A stretch of DNA of 36,507 nucleotides from Myxococcales bacterium (GTDB lineage Bacteria > Myxococcota_A > Bradymonadia > UBA4248), in NCBI GenBank assembly GCA_004554395.1, contig SFMP01000147.1, positions 1 through 36,507 of the forward strand, in the 5' to 3' direction. A program made the position numbers and the translations under genes. The notes beneath the pieces were generated by a model. That model made no database searches. It was not told the DNA's origin and was given only the letters and a program-made list of their open reading frames with translations. Numbering within the stretch: position 1 is the stretch's first letter; every line of letters begins with the position of its first letter. Positions 16,910-25,279 of the stretch are shown one piece after another.

Positions 16910-17920
16910 CTACATGTAATTCAAGTCGCGGCTACGATAAGCCGGATGCGTGCGAACGAGCCATGCGACGAAGATGAAATATGCCGCCATGATGGGAACG
17001 TAGACGAGGCAAGGTGCGTAAAAATCGATCAAAAACGGCGTCAACGCCATCGACATCGCCGGTGGAAACAATTTGTGAAAAACCCGCCCAACGCCAACCA
17101 TCAAGACGACCATCACGCCTGCCGCCAACCCAATTATCGGCGCCACATAAACATGCGGCAATTCTTGAGTCAAATGTCCAAGACTCCAATACGCAAGCGA
17201 TCCCATAAAAAACGCCACGCAAAGTTGCAACCACGTTTGAACCGGATAATGCGTAAACGTCGAATTCTGATTGCAAAACGACGCATACGTGACGAAAAGC
17301 GGCGGCAAGAGCAAAAAGTGGTCACCAGCAATCGGCACGAATATGAGCGCTGGCAAAAGTCCCAAAGACATTTGCAAATAATAAATGGCGCGTTCGCGAC
17401 GCTGCTCCGGCAAATCGTGAAACCCCGATGGATTCAAACTATCGAGTGCCCCAATGCGCTCTAGAAAACTGCGCCCTGCGCACAACATCACTGCCATGAT
17501 AAAGACGGCCAGCGGATACAACCACGATGTCGTCTGGAACAATAACGGCAACATTGCCGCCCCAAAACACGGGTAAATCTGCGTCTCCCCCGCGATCAAT
17601 ATGACGGCTGTGCCGAGAAATGCCACATAGAGCGACGGATATACCCAAAAATAATCATTCGCAGCCAGTGTCTTCGACAGCAACAATCCGGCTAACGATG
17701 CCGCCGGAAGGCTGATAAATAGCCTGCGCTTATTGTAATGCCAAAGATTACTGCGAACGAGCCATGTCCCCGTCAACAACGCCCCAAACGTCGGCAACAT
17801 GATTTGGGGCATAACCCAATATCGCGACGAAAATACCATCACCATCGCCGCTACAGCCGCCATCAATACTGGCAATATCCGTACCAACGACGACCGCACA
17901 CTTATACCTTTATCTGTCAT
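16910..17920 (-). CDS. Polytopic inner-membrane protein, HPP-like
   Basis: A 336-residue hydrophobic protein with about nine or ten membrane segments arranged as two similar halves separated by a hydrophilic loop near residues 145-175 (FLERIGALDSLNPSG through PEQRRERA). Motifs such as LPTFGALLTG, PCFGAAMLPLL, LLPPLFVTYASF and FPPAMSMALTPFLI recall the HPP family of small membrane proteins, but the match is partial and I would not name a substrate. It sits between a small lipoprotein and a Cys-rich lipoprotein gene on the same strand, with short gaps (104 and 63 bp). Confidence 0.75.
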   Translation of the reverse strand: MTDKGISVRSSLVRILPVLMAAVAAMVMVFSSRYWVMPQIMLPTFGALLTGTWLVRSNLWHYNKRRLFISLPAASLAGLLLSKTLAANDYFWVYPSLYVAFLGTAVILIAGETQIYPCFGAAMLPLLFQTTSWLYPLAVFIMAVMLCAGRSFLERIGALDSLNPSGFHDLPEQRRERAIYYLQMSLGLLPALIFVPIAGDHFLLLPPLFVTYASFCNQNSTFTHYPVQTWLQLCVAFFMGSLAYWSLGHLTQELPHVYVAPIIGLAAGVMVVLMVGVGRVFHKLFPPAMSMALTPFLIDFYAPCLVYVPIMAAYFIFVAWLVRTHPAYRSRDLNYM

Positions 17921-17983
17921 GTCTATTCAAACAATACCATTCTAAAAAAATCTATATCAAAGAACATCTAAATCTATCATTAT

Positions 17984-18838
17984 TCACTTTTTACTTTTAT
18001 CGCTCGATCCACCGCCGACACAATCCGTTTTGTCATAATTGCACGCAACTAAAGCATTGCAAGTTCTGAGATGCTCCCATTGTCCATCTTTGCACACATA
18101 CACGACGCTTTTCGCATCGTCCTTGCTAAACTCGCATTTTTGCGTGCCGTTCAGGCATTCTCCGCATTTCGAATCGGATCCGCACGATATATAATCGCTT
18201 CCATTCATGCACTTTTTACCTTCGTCCCAGCTTTCACCCACACAAGTGCGAAACAAACCAATTTCATCATCCTCTGAATTCGTGCACCGCGTAGAATTTT
18301 TCAAACAACCGCATTTCTTTAGCGATGCACACGTATATCCATCATGGCATTCTATAGTTGTATATTTACCTTCTTGGCATATCGTCAAATACTGCTCATC
18401 ATCGCATTTACCATCTTTGCCATTGATACACTCGCCACATTGATTATCCTGGCGACACGAACTCTGACCGCAAGACGCTTCGGCGACGAGTTCACCATTT
18501 TCATTACAACGCATCATTTTGCCGATGCCATTATCTTCATTGATACAGGCGTGCTCATTCTTAATACAAGAACCACAGCCTGTCTCCTTCTCATTACAAC
18601 GCATTGCATTGCAATTCTCGGCAAATTTCCATTCTCCACCGACGCATTTTTCGACTTTGGCAAGTGTATGAATATCTGACGGAGCATAACAACGCATCTC
18701 TCCATCCGTACAATGCGATGCACCGCCATTATCTTCTGTCAGATCGGGAACAAGCCCATCCAATTCCGAATTACATCCCCCAATTGCGACGGCCATCACC
18801 ATCGCTAACGTGGCTATATAGCCAAATCTCGTCTTCAT
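17984..18838 (-). CDS. Cys-rich repeat lipoprotein
   Basis: A 284-residue lipoprotein: signal MKTRFGYIATLAMVMAVAIGG with the acylated Cys22 directly after it. The mature part consists of about five units of 45-50 residues, each with the pattern C..G...C, a short acidic stretch, then a C-x-x-G-x-W/Y turn and C....C (for example KCVGGEWKFAENC, TCVGESWDEGKKC, VCKDGQWEHLRTC, GECINGKDGKC, GECLNGTQKC). The repeats suggest small disulfide-stabilised surface modules. The C-terminus is GGGSSDKSKK. GAGAGGG lies 5 nt before the ATG. The 4 x 21-bp tandem repeat lies immediately upstream of that ribosome site, so it is within or next to its promoter or leader. Confidence 0.85.
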   Translation of the reverse strand: MKTRFGYIATLAMVMAVAIGGCNSELDGLVPDLTEDNGGASHCTDGEMRCYAPSDIHTLAKVEKCVGGEWKFAENCNAMRCNEKETGCGSCIKNEHACINEDNGIGKMMRCNENGELVAEASCGQSSCRQDNQCGECINGKDGKCDDEQYLTICQEGKYTTIECHDGYTCASLKKCGCLKNSTRCTNSEDDEIGLFRTCVGESWDEGKKCMNGSDYISCGSDSKCGECLNGTQKCEFSKDDAKSVVYVCKDGQWEHLRTCNALVACNYDKTDCVGGGSSDKSKK

Positions 18839-18856
18839 TTCATCCCTCTCTTATAT

Positions 18857-18940
18857 CTACGCTTACGCTATCTCTTTCTACACTTACGCTATCTCTTTCT
18901 ACGCTTACGCTATCTCTTTCTACGCTTACGCTATCTCTTT
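18857..18940. repeat. Four tandem 21-bp repeats upstream of the Cys-rich lipoprotein gene
   Basis: Unit CTACGCTTACGCTATCTCTTT is present at 18857, 18878, 18899 and 18920; only the second copy differs (G to A at one position). On the gene strand each unit reads AAAGAGATAGCGTAAGCGTAG. At 21 bp, each copy falls on the same face of the helix, which fits a protein-binding array, but slippage-prone leader DNA is equally possible. Confidence 0.95.
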
Positions 18941-18996
18941 CCTACGCCGTCACAAAACGCATCAAACGCTCTAATCGTTCTAGACGGCGACCGTAT

Positions 18997-19830
18997 TTAA
19001 AACACAAGCGAAAGCGATACGTTATTTGGCGCAACGCTCACCGTCAAATCGACGTAATCGTCGATATGCGTATATCGATATCCGGCAATACCAGCCGTCA
19101 CGGCGCCAGAAATCGTCAGCCCAAGACCAACGCCAAACAACGTCCAACCACTTATATATGCAGGCGCAATATGGGGCTTGCCATGGTCCATCTTGTAATT
19201 GTCGACCGTCGCAAATAACGTCGATCCAACCGTCGTCAAGGCTACGCCCAATATCCCCGTACTTATCCCAACCCACATCATCTGCGCGTAGCGAATCTTT
19301 TCGGGCGCTTTTATCGCCTGATCGACGGATTTATATTCCGCCTGTTCTATCTGCGCCGAATTGATGAGTGCTCGCAGGCGCTTATTCTCGTCTTGAAGCT
19401 CGTGGATCTCTTCTGAACGCGCATTGACCGCCTTCTCCGTCCGCTCTGGATATTCACTTTCGTAGCGAGCATAGTAGATGAGTCGCGTCGTTTCGACCGA
19501 AACCGACATCTCCTTTGTCAACTCACTGGCGCGTTGCAAATACTGCGTCGCCTTGACGTCCTCACCGTTGCCCTGTAACGAAAGGCCAATGTAATAATTG
19601 AGCACAGGTGAACGGTCGCATATCTTGTAGAGCTTTCGAGCGACCTCGAGCGATTTGTCGTACTTCTCAGCCTCGGTATAACGCTTGATATCGGCAATGC
19701 CATTCGTCCACTTCGTATTCGACGGCAAATTATCGCATCCATCGGCATACGCCGAACGACAAAACGACGTCATACCGACGAAAACAAACGCAACCAGCGC
19801 CAATCGACTCTTCAAAACACACATTTCCAT
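18997..19830 (-). CDS. Exported protein with TPR, coiled coil and two membrane helices
   Basis: A 277-residue protein. A signal peptide (about 1-30, ending AYADG) is followed by TPR-like helices (about 40-120: KYDKSLEVARKLYKIC, LNYYIGLSLQGNGEDVKATQYLQRA), a short coiled coil (about 140-165, EEIHELQDENKRLRALINS), and two hydrophobic segments (about 185-208, MMWVGISTGILGVALTTVGS, and 228-250, SGWTLFGVGLGLTISGAV). It ends in beta-strand-like DLTVSVAPNNVSLSLVF with a terminal Phe. It is probably a periplasm-facing envelope protein; the function is unknown. AGGA precedes ATG 19830 by 4 nt and a second ATG at 19824 by 10 nt, so the exact start is uncertain by two residues. Confidence 0.8.
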   Translation of the reverse strand: MEMCVLKSRLALVAFVFVGMTSFCRSAYADGCDNLPSNTKWTNGIADIKRYTEAEKYDKSLEVARKLYKICDRSPVLNYYIGLSLQGNGEDVKATQYLQRASELTKEMSVSVETTRLIYYARYESEYPERTEKAVNARSEEIHELQDENKRLRALINSAQIEQAEYKSVDQAIKAPEKIRYAQMMWVGISTGILGVALTTVGSTLFATVDNYKMDHGKPHIAPAYISGWTLFGVGLGLTISGAVTAGIAGYRYTHIDDYVDLTVSVAPNNVSLSLVF

Positions 19831-19919
19831 CCATTCCTAAACCAACGAGCGCAACAAGCGCGACGAGCGCGATGCCATGCTTACGCCAACACATCGTCAC
19901 CTGAGACAAAAGCGCGCAT

Positions 19920-19949
19920 GCGCATAGGCGCCGTGCAACGCCCATGCGC
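19920..19949. repeat. Strong hairpin in the gap between divergent genes
   Basis: GCGCATAGGCG (19920-19930) and CGCCCATGCGC (19939-19949) pair at ten of eleven positions around an 8-nt loop. It lies in the 311-bp divergent gap 19831-20141, on the side nearer the leftward gene. No T run follows on either strand, so it is more likely a structured leader or an operator than a terminator. The rest of the gap is A/T-richer, with no clear promoter that I could assign. Confidence 0.55.
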
Positions 19950-20141
19950 CCAAACCCTATATAGCGCATTGCGACGCGCTTAAAAAGGTGTTAATCCGTT
20001 CATAATGCTTTACAAAACCCCATCGTTTTTTTCGCGTTACCAGTCGCACATTGCGTCAAAATCTGGTAATAGTCGCGCCGACTGTAGGCGCAGTGGCGTC
20101 TATGTCCTCTTTTTTCTCACAACCGTCTCATGGAGATAGGA

Positions 20142-21368
20142 ATGCATACATCCTTTCAAGCCATTCAAATTTCACCGTTTGTCTATCGCGTAGGTGCTAT
20201 AGACTGGGCTTTGCGCAACTTCCACGGCTACGAAACGCGTCGCGGTTCGACCTACAACGCCTTCCTCGTCAAAGGCACCTCCGGCTATGTCCTCATCGAT
20301 ACCGTCAAAAAGGGCTTCGAAGACGAACTCATGGCGCGAATCAAATCCGTCTGCGATCCTCGCCAAATCGTCGCCATCATTAGCAATCACGCCGAAATGG
20401 ACCACTCGGGCAACATCCCCTACGTCCTCGAACGCATCGCACCCGACGCAAAAGTCTACGCCTCTGTCATGGGCGCAAAAGCACTCGCGGCTCACTTTGG
20501 CGCCGATTTCCACGCCATACCCGTCGCACCAAGCTCGACGCTCGAAATTGCTGGCCGCAAATTCCACTTCGTCGAAACGCGAATGCTCCACTGGCCCGAC
20601 AGCATGTGGACTTTCGACGTCGAAGAACGCGTCCTCTTCTCAAACGACGCTTTCGGCATGCACTTGGCCGGTCTCCCGTGTTGGTACGACGAATACGATC
20701 CCGCCATTCTCGAAGAAGAATCGTCGAAATACTTCGCCAACATTCTCATGACTTACGCATCGGTTGTCGCAAAACTATGCGAAGCCTATCCCACACTCGG
20801 CATCGAACCCGCCATCGTATGCCCCGACCACGGTCCACTCTGGCGCGGCGATGGCATCGCACACATCCTCGGACGCTATGCTCGTTGGAGCAATCCCCTC
20901 TACCGCAAAAACAAAGCCGTCGTCGTCTACGATACGATGTGGCACTCGACCGAAAAAATGGCCTATGCCATCGCAGATGGCCTCAACGCCGGAAACGTCG
21001 AAACCGTCGTCATGCCCCTCTCGGGCTCTCACCGCAGCGATGTCGCCCGCGAATTACTCGATTCTAAAGCTCTCATCGTCGGATCACCCACGCTCAACCA
21101 AGGCATGATGCCATCAGTCGCCGACGTTCTCACCTATATTAAAGGTTTGAAATTCCCCATCGAATTAGGCGCCGTCTTCGGCTCCTACGGCTGGGCTCCA
21201 CTCGGCGCTAAAGCACTCCAAGACTTCATCGCTCCTATGGCGCAAAACATGACAAATCCCATGACCGTTCAATTCGTCCCCACACAAGACGACCTCGCCA
21301 AATGTCGCGACTACGGCGAAGAACTCGCTCACGTACTCTATAACGGTTGCACGTGGCAATGCGTATAA
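20142..21368 (+). CDS. A-type flavodiiron protein (oxygen/nitric oxide reductase)
   Basis: Two-domain enzyme of 408 residues that reduces O2 to water and/or NO to N2O in the cytoplasm of anaerobes. The N-terminal metallo-beta-lactamase-like domain carries the di-iron ligands: His83, Glu85, Asp87 and His88 in NHAEMDHSGN, His150 in RMLHWPDSM, Asp169 in SNDAFG, and His230 in CPDHGP. The C-terminal flavodoxin domain begins VVVYDTMWHSTEKMA and continues with GSPTLNQGMMP and FGSYGWAP for FMN binding. There is no rubredoxin extension (A class), so a separate electron donor is needed. ATG 20142 is preferred over 20130 because GGAG lies 6 nt before it. It is followed after 16 bp by the HEAT-like gene and then uvrA, which suggests co-transcription of oxidative-damage functions. 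Confidence 0.95.
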   Translation: MHTSFQAIQISPFVYRVGAIDWALRNFHGYETRRGSTYNAFLVKGTSGYVLIDTVKKGFEDELMARIKSVCDPRQIVAIISNHAEMDHSGNIPYVLERIAPDAKVYASVMGAKALAAHFGADFHAIPVAPSSTLEIAGRKFHFVETRMLHWPDSMWTFDVEERVLFSNDAFGMHLAGLPCWYDEYDPAILEEESSKYFANILMTYASVVAKLCEAYPTLGIEPAIVCPDHGPLWRGDGIAHILGRYARWSNPLYRKNKAVVVYDTMWHSTEKMAYAIADGLNAGNVETVVMPLSGSHRSDVARELLDSKALIVGSPTLNQGMMPSVADVLTYIKGLKFPIELGAVFGSYGWAPLGAKALQDFIAPMAQNMTNPMTVQFVPTQDDLAKCRDYGEELAHVLYNGCTWQCV

Positions 21369-21384
21369 ACACTCGAGGGCTTGC

Positions 21385-22209
21385 ATGTTCTATCGACGAT
21401 TTTTCAATCGATCGTTATTAATGCGATTATATATCGTTGTATGTACGTTTTCTGTACTCTTCGCAACGCACATTGCAAACGCGCAAGCCCTCCCATCCCA
21501 CACACCAAACGCGCACAACGACGAGTCTGCGCACTCTCGCGACGATCAAACAGACAATAACGACAAATCCGATAAATCTTCAATTCATAATTCAAAATCC
21601 TCGATAAGCAATGGCGAAAACGCCGACGCTACACCGAATCGCTCGCGCTCTTCCGTCCAATATCGTCGCGCGCAAATCGATCAACGACGAAAACGAACTA
21701 TCGAAAATCGCGAATTTAGCGATAAAGAAAAAATTACTTTGTTGCTCAATGCACACTGCGATTTCCCGACAAAAGAAGATTTATTGCAAACGAGTGTCAA
21801 TGCCGAAGCACATTTACTCGAAATCATCGAAGACGAAAACATCTTACTCCCGGTCAGAATGCGAGCCGTCCAGGCGCTTTCTTATTTTTCAACTCCGACC
21901 AATCGCCAAACGCTCGAAAACATCTTGGCACACCCCAACGACGTCGAACACACGCTCATGCTCATCCAGGCTATCCGAGCATACACGATTATCGCTCCCG
22001 ATGCGGCTCCAAAAGCCGTCGAGCCTTTTCTATCTTCCGACTCCGATTTCATTCGATTCGTCACGATTAACAGCCTAAAGAACTGCCCTGGCAACGCTGC
22101 ATTACAAGTCCTTCAGAATCGCTACGAAAACGAATCAAATCGCTTCTTCAAAATGCGCCTGAAACAAGCTATCGACAATCATTGTAAGAGCAATACATAT
22201 TGTAATTAG
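21385..22209 (+). CDS. Exported HEAT-repeat-like protein
   Basis: A 274-residue protein with an N-terminal membrane/signal segment (about 12-33, LMRLYIVVCTFSVLFATHI, cleavage likely near ANAQA). A charged, Ser/Asn/Asp-rich linker (about 34-105) ends in an Arg-rich stretch (RAQIDQRRKRTIENREF). The C-terminal helical region (about 110-265) has HEAT-like pairs: LLPVRMRAVQALSYFSTPTN, LMLIQAIRAYTIIAPDAAP, FIRFVTINSLKNC. It is probably a periplasmic protein-interaction module. GAGGG precedes the ATG by 6-7 nt. It lies 16 bp after the flavodiiron gene and 38 bp before uvrA. I do not recognise a specific family. Confidence 0.8.
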   Translation: MFYRRFFNRSLLMRLYIVVCTFSVLFATHIANAQALPSHTPNAHNDESAHSRDDQTDNNDKSDKSSIHNSKSSISNGENADATPNRSRSSVQYRRAQIDQRRKRTIENREFSDKEKITLLLNAHCDFPTKEDLLQTSVNAEAHLLEIIEDENILLPVRMRAVQALSYFSTPTNRQTLENILAHPNDVEHTLMLIQAIRAYTIIAPDAAPKAVEPFLSSDSDFIRFVTINSLKNCPGNAALQVLQNRYENESNRFFKMRLKQAIDNHCKSNTYCN

Positions 22210-22247
22210 TTTCCTTTGCTCTTCGAACAATCATATCGTTCTGCGAA

Positions 22248-25067
22248 ATGAAAAATATTCATGAATTTATACATATCGAAAACGCCACCGAAAACAACCT
22301 CAAACACGTGACGCTCGATATACCAAAGCAAAAGTTCATCGTCATCACAGGCCCTAGCGGTTCGGGAAAATCGACTCTCGCTTTCGATACGATTTATATG
22401 GAATCTCGACGCCGATACCTCGATACGTTATCGATGTATGCAAAGCAATTTGTCGGTCCCATTCATCGCCCAAAAGTCGAAAAACTCACCGGCATATCGC
22501 CTGCCATCGCCGTCGTTCAAGGAACACTCAGCAACAATTCTCGCTCGACTCTGGGAACCGTCACCGAAATATACGACATGTTGCGACTCATTTGGGGACG
22601 AGCTGGCGTGCAAATCTGCCCCAAATGCAAACTCGAAGTCGCCGCCTCGACCGAAGATGCCATCGTCGAACGCATGACGAGATGGCCGCAAAACACGCGA
22701 GCCATCCTCTACGCCCCCATCGTTCAAGAGCGAAAAGGCGAATTTACCGAGCTTTTCGAGTCTCTACGACGAATGGGATTCGTTCGCGCTCGCGTCGATG
22801 GAAAAGAAATTCTTCTCGAATCCGTCCGATCGCTTTCAAAAACTGTCCGCCACACGATTGATCTCATCGTCGATCGCATTATCGTCAAACCCAATGCACG
22901 CCCTCGCATTGCTGAATCGGTTCATACTGCCCTCGAACGCGGCAATGGCGTCTGCTACGTCGAGCGCATCATCGACGATAATAATGTTCAAAAAAACGTC
23001 TTTAGTATAAAGGCAACGTGTCCGAAATGCGGCATGTCTTTCCCAGAATTGTCGCCAAACATGCTGGCTTTCAATACTAAAGCTGGCCAATGCCCAAAAT
23101 GCGAAGGCTACGGTTTTGTCGAAGGTATCAGCCCAGAGCGCATTTTCGGCGACGAAAATGCTTGCATACTACCAAAAGACAACTCGCCATCTTTCATCAT
23201 TCCGCTTCAATACAATTGGGAATCCGACGAACAACGCAGTGAGCTCGTCAAAATTATTAAACAATTTGCAAAATTGTGCAACATTGAAACAAATAAGCCA
23301 TGGGCTTCGCTAGCCACCGACGGAAAAAATGAATTCTCTCGAAGCCTACTCCAATGGTTTCAAACCGGAATCTCTGCCGATGACATCAATCGCGAAATTG
23401 CAATGCCATTTGCCGATAATTTTCAATGTCCAGAATGCCATGGTTGCCGCCTAAACCTCTATGCGCGCAATGTATACTTTGCAAATGCCAATATTGCCGA
23501 AATTCAAGAAAAAACAATCGACGAAGCCATCGACTTTTTTGATCACATCGATATGAGCGAAATCACGCCGATTGCTGCACGCATTTTACGCGAACTACTG
23601 CCGGCGCTCCTCGAACGCCTGCGCTTTTTAACTCGCGTCGGGCTTGGATATTTACAACTCGGACGCAGTGCCACGACGCTTTCGGGCGGTGAATCGCAAC
23701 GCATACGACTTGCAAACATGCTCGGAAACGGACTCACCTCTGTCACATACGTCCTAGACGAACCCTCCATCGGCCTCCACCCGCGCGATCAAGCACGCCT
23801 CATCGGCGTACTACGAGAACTACGCGATCGCGGCAACACGGTCATCGCCGTCGAACACGACGACGCAACGATGCGCGCTTGCGATTACCTCGTCGATATC
23901 GGCCCACGCGCCGGAAAATTCGGCGGAAACGTCATCTACGCGGGCGATCTCAATCATATTGCAAATTGTCAATCTTCGACGACGATCGACTATCTCGTCG
24001 GTCGTAAATCCGTCCCTCTCCCAGCCACGACCGAACAAACCGACCACGGATTTATTCATATCGAAGGTGCAAAAAAGAATAATCTCAAAAATATCAACGT
24101 CGATATTCCCCTAGGCCGCATCGTTTGTATTACGGGCGTAAGCGGATCCGGAAAATCTACACTCATTAACGAAGTTCTCATTCCGTATGTCGATGCCAAA
24201 TTGTGCGGAATTAATCCAGAATCATTGCAAACTCATGCCTTTGTCGATGAAATCGAAGGCATTGAAAAAATCGGACGCCTTCTCGAAGTCGATCAAAAGC
24301 CCATCGGACGCACACCGCGATCGAATCCTGCCACTTACACAAAAGTTTTCGACCTCATCCGCGCACTATTTGCTAGCACGATCGACTCTAAAATATATGG
24401 TTACACCCCATCGCGCTATAGTTTCAACGTCTCAGATAAGAAAAACGGCGGTCGTTGCAATGCCTGCGAAGGCGCTGGCGTCCGTACTATCGAAATGAAA
24501 TTCCTCGCCAACACTTACGTCGAATGCGAAGAATGCCACGGAAAACGTTTCAACGATGCTACCCTGCGCGTCCAATATAATGGTAAGAATATTGCAGAAG
24601 TCCTCGATATGTCGTTCAGCGAGGCCGTCAAACACTTCGATGGACAATCGAAGATTGTCAAAATTCTACAAGCCGTCTGCAATGTCGGTCTCGGCTATAT
24701 TAAACTCGGTCAACCTAGCCCAACTCTCTCCGGTGGCGAATCTCAACGTCTAAAACTCGCAAAAGAAATCGCCAAAACGTCGCGTACTCCGACGTTGTTT
24801 ATATTCGACGAACCATCGACCGGGCTACACGCCGACGACGTCTGCCAACTCATCCAAGTCTTCTATAAACTGCGCGATCTCGGACATTCACTCATCATTA
24901 TCGAACACAATCTCGATATTATTAAAACGTCTGATTATATCATCGACATCGGACCTGAACCTGGAAACGCTGGCGGGCAAGTCGTCGCGACAGGTACGCC
25001 TCGCGATGTCGCTCTACACGCCAACACACACACCGCTCGATTTTTAAAACCATTGTTCGACGTATAA
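22248..25067 (+). CDS. uvrA: Excinuclease ABC subunit A
   Basis: Damage-recognition ATPase of nucleotide excision repair. At 939 residues it is full length. Two ABC modules are complete: Walker A GPSGSGKST (35-43) and GVSGSGKST (630-638), signatures LSGGESQR near residues 478 and 827, and Walker B regions TYVLDEPSIGLHPRD and LFIFDEPSTGLHADD. Zinc-binding Cys pairs are present: CPKC near residue 123, CPKCGMSFPEL with CPKCEGYG, and CNACEGAG with CEECHGKRF. The UvrA-typical DQKPIGRTPRSNPATYTKVFD block is intact. The N-terminal segment RRRYLDTLSMYAKQFVGP and VVQGTLSNNSRSTLGTVTE differ somewhat from the E. coli protein but keep the family pattern. No obvious ribosome site precedes the ATG, which fits translation from an upstream transcript. 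A hairpin cluster follows. Confidence 0.97.
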   Translation: MKNIHEFIHIENATENNLKHVTLDIPKQKFIVITGPSGSGKSTLAFDTIYMESRRRYLDTLSMYAKQFVGPIHRPKVEKLTGISPAIAVVQGTLSNNSRSTLGTVTEIYDMLRLIWGRAGVQICPKCKLEVAASTEDAIVERMTRWPQNTRAILYAPIVQERKGEFTELFESLRRMGFVRARVDGKEILLESVRSLSKTVRHTIDLIVDRIIVKPNARPRIAESVHTALERGNGVCYVERIIDDNNVQKNVFSIKATCPKCGMSFPELSPNMLAFNTKAGQCPKCEGYGFVEGISPERIFGDENACILPKDNSPSFIIPLQYNWESDEQRSELVKIIKQFAKLCNIETNKPWASLATDGKNEFSRSLLQWFQTGISADDINREIAMPFADNFQCPECHGCRLNLYARNVYFANANIAEIQEKTIDEAIDFFDHIDMSEITPIAARILRELLPALLERLRFLTRVGLGYLQLGRSATTLSGGESQRIRLANMLGNGLTSVTYVLDEPSIGLHPRDQARLIGVLRELRDRGNTVIAVEHDDATMRACDYLVDIGPRAGKFGGNVIYAGDLNHIANCQSSTTIDYLVGRKSVPLPATTEQTDHGFIHIEGAKKNNLKNINVDIPLGRIVCITGVSGSGKSTLINEVLIPYVDAKLCGINPESLQTHAFVDEIEGIEKIGRLLEVDQKPIGRTPRSNPATYTKVFDLIRALFASTIDSKIYGYTPSRYSFNVSDKKNGGRCNACEGAGVRTIEMKFLANTYVECEECHGKRFNDATLRVQYNGKNIAEVLDMSFSEAVKHFDGQSKIVKILQAVCNVGLGYIKLGQPSPTLSGGESQRLKLAKEIAKTSRTPTLFIFDEPSTGLHADDVCQLIQVFYKLRDLGHSLIIIEHNLDIIKTSDYIIDIGPEPGNAGGQVVATGTPRDVALHANTHTARFLKPLFDV

Positions 25068-25144
25068 TATTTGCGAATACAACAATGATAAATATCGATT
25101 TCCGTTTACCATTCTTTTTCTAGTGGCTACGGCTATGTGCTCAG

Positions 25145-25261
25145 CGCCAGCCTGCTAGGCAGGCGCTTTGCGCGCATACGCCTACGCCGCTCCGCCTATT
25201 GCCGCCACAGCGGCAATACGGCTACGCCGTTGGCGCTATTGGCTCTGCCAATACGCGCCAA
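25145..25261. repeat. Cluster of three perfect or near-perfect hairpins
   Basis: The 212-bp gap between uvrA and the convergent ATPase gene holds three hairpins in 117 bp: GCCTGC-TAG-GCAGGC (25150-25164, with alternative outer AGCGCC/GGCGCT pairing), TATTGCCGC-CACA-GCGGCAATA (25197-25218, nine perfect pairs), and TATTGGC-TCT-GCCAATA (25237-25253) extended by TTGGCG/CGCCAA (25230-25235 with 25256-25261). The DNA between them repeats CTACGCCG-like words. There are no T runs suited to intrinsic termination. It looks like a REP/BIME-like or other mobile palindromic element that could still block transcription from both sides. Confidence 0.75.
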
Positions 25262-25279
25262 CACCATATTTCTGCGATG

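Noticed and set aside
18857..18940. Replication-origin iterons
   Set aside because: Repeats are iteron-sized but there is no rep gene, DnaA-box cluster or partition gene nearby; they sit before a lipoprotein gene.
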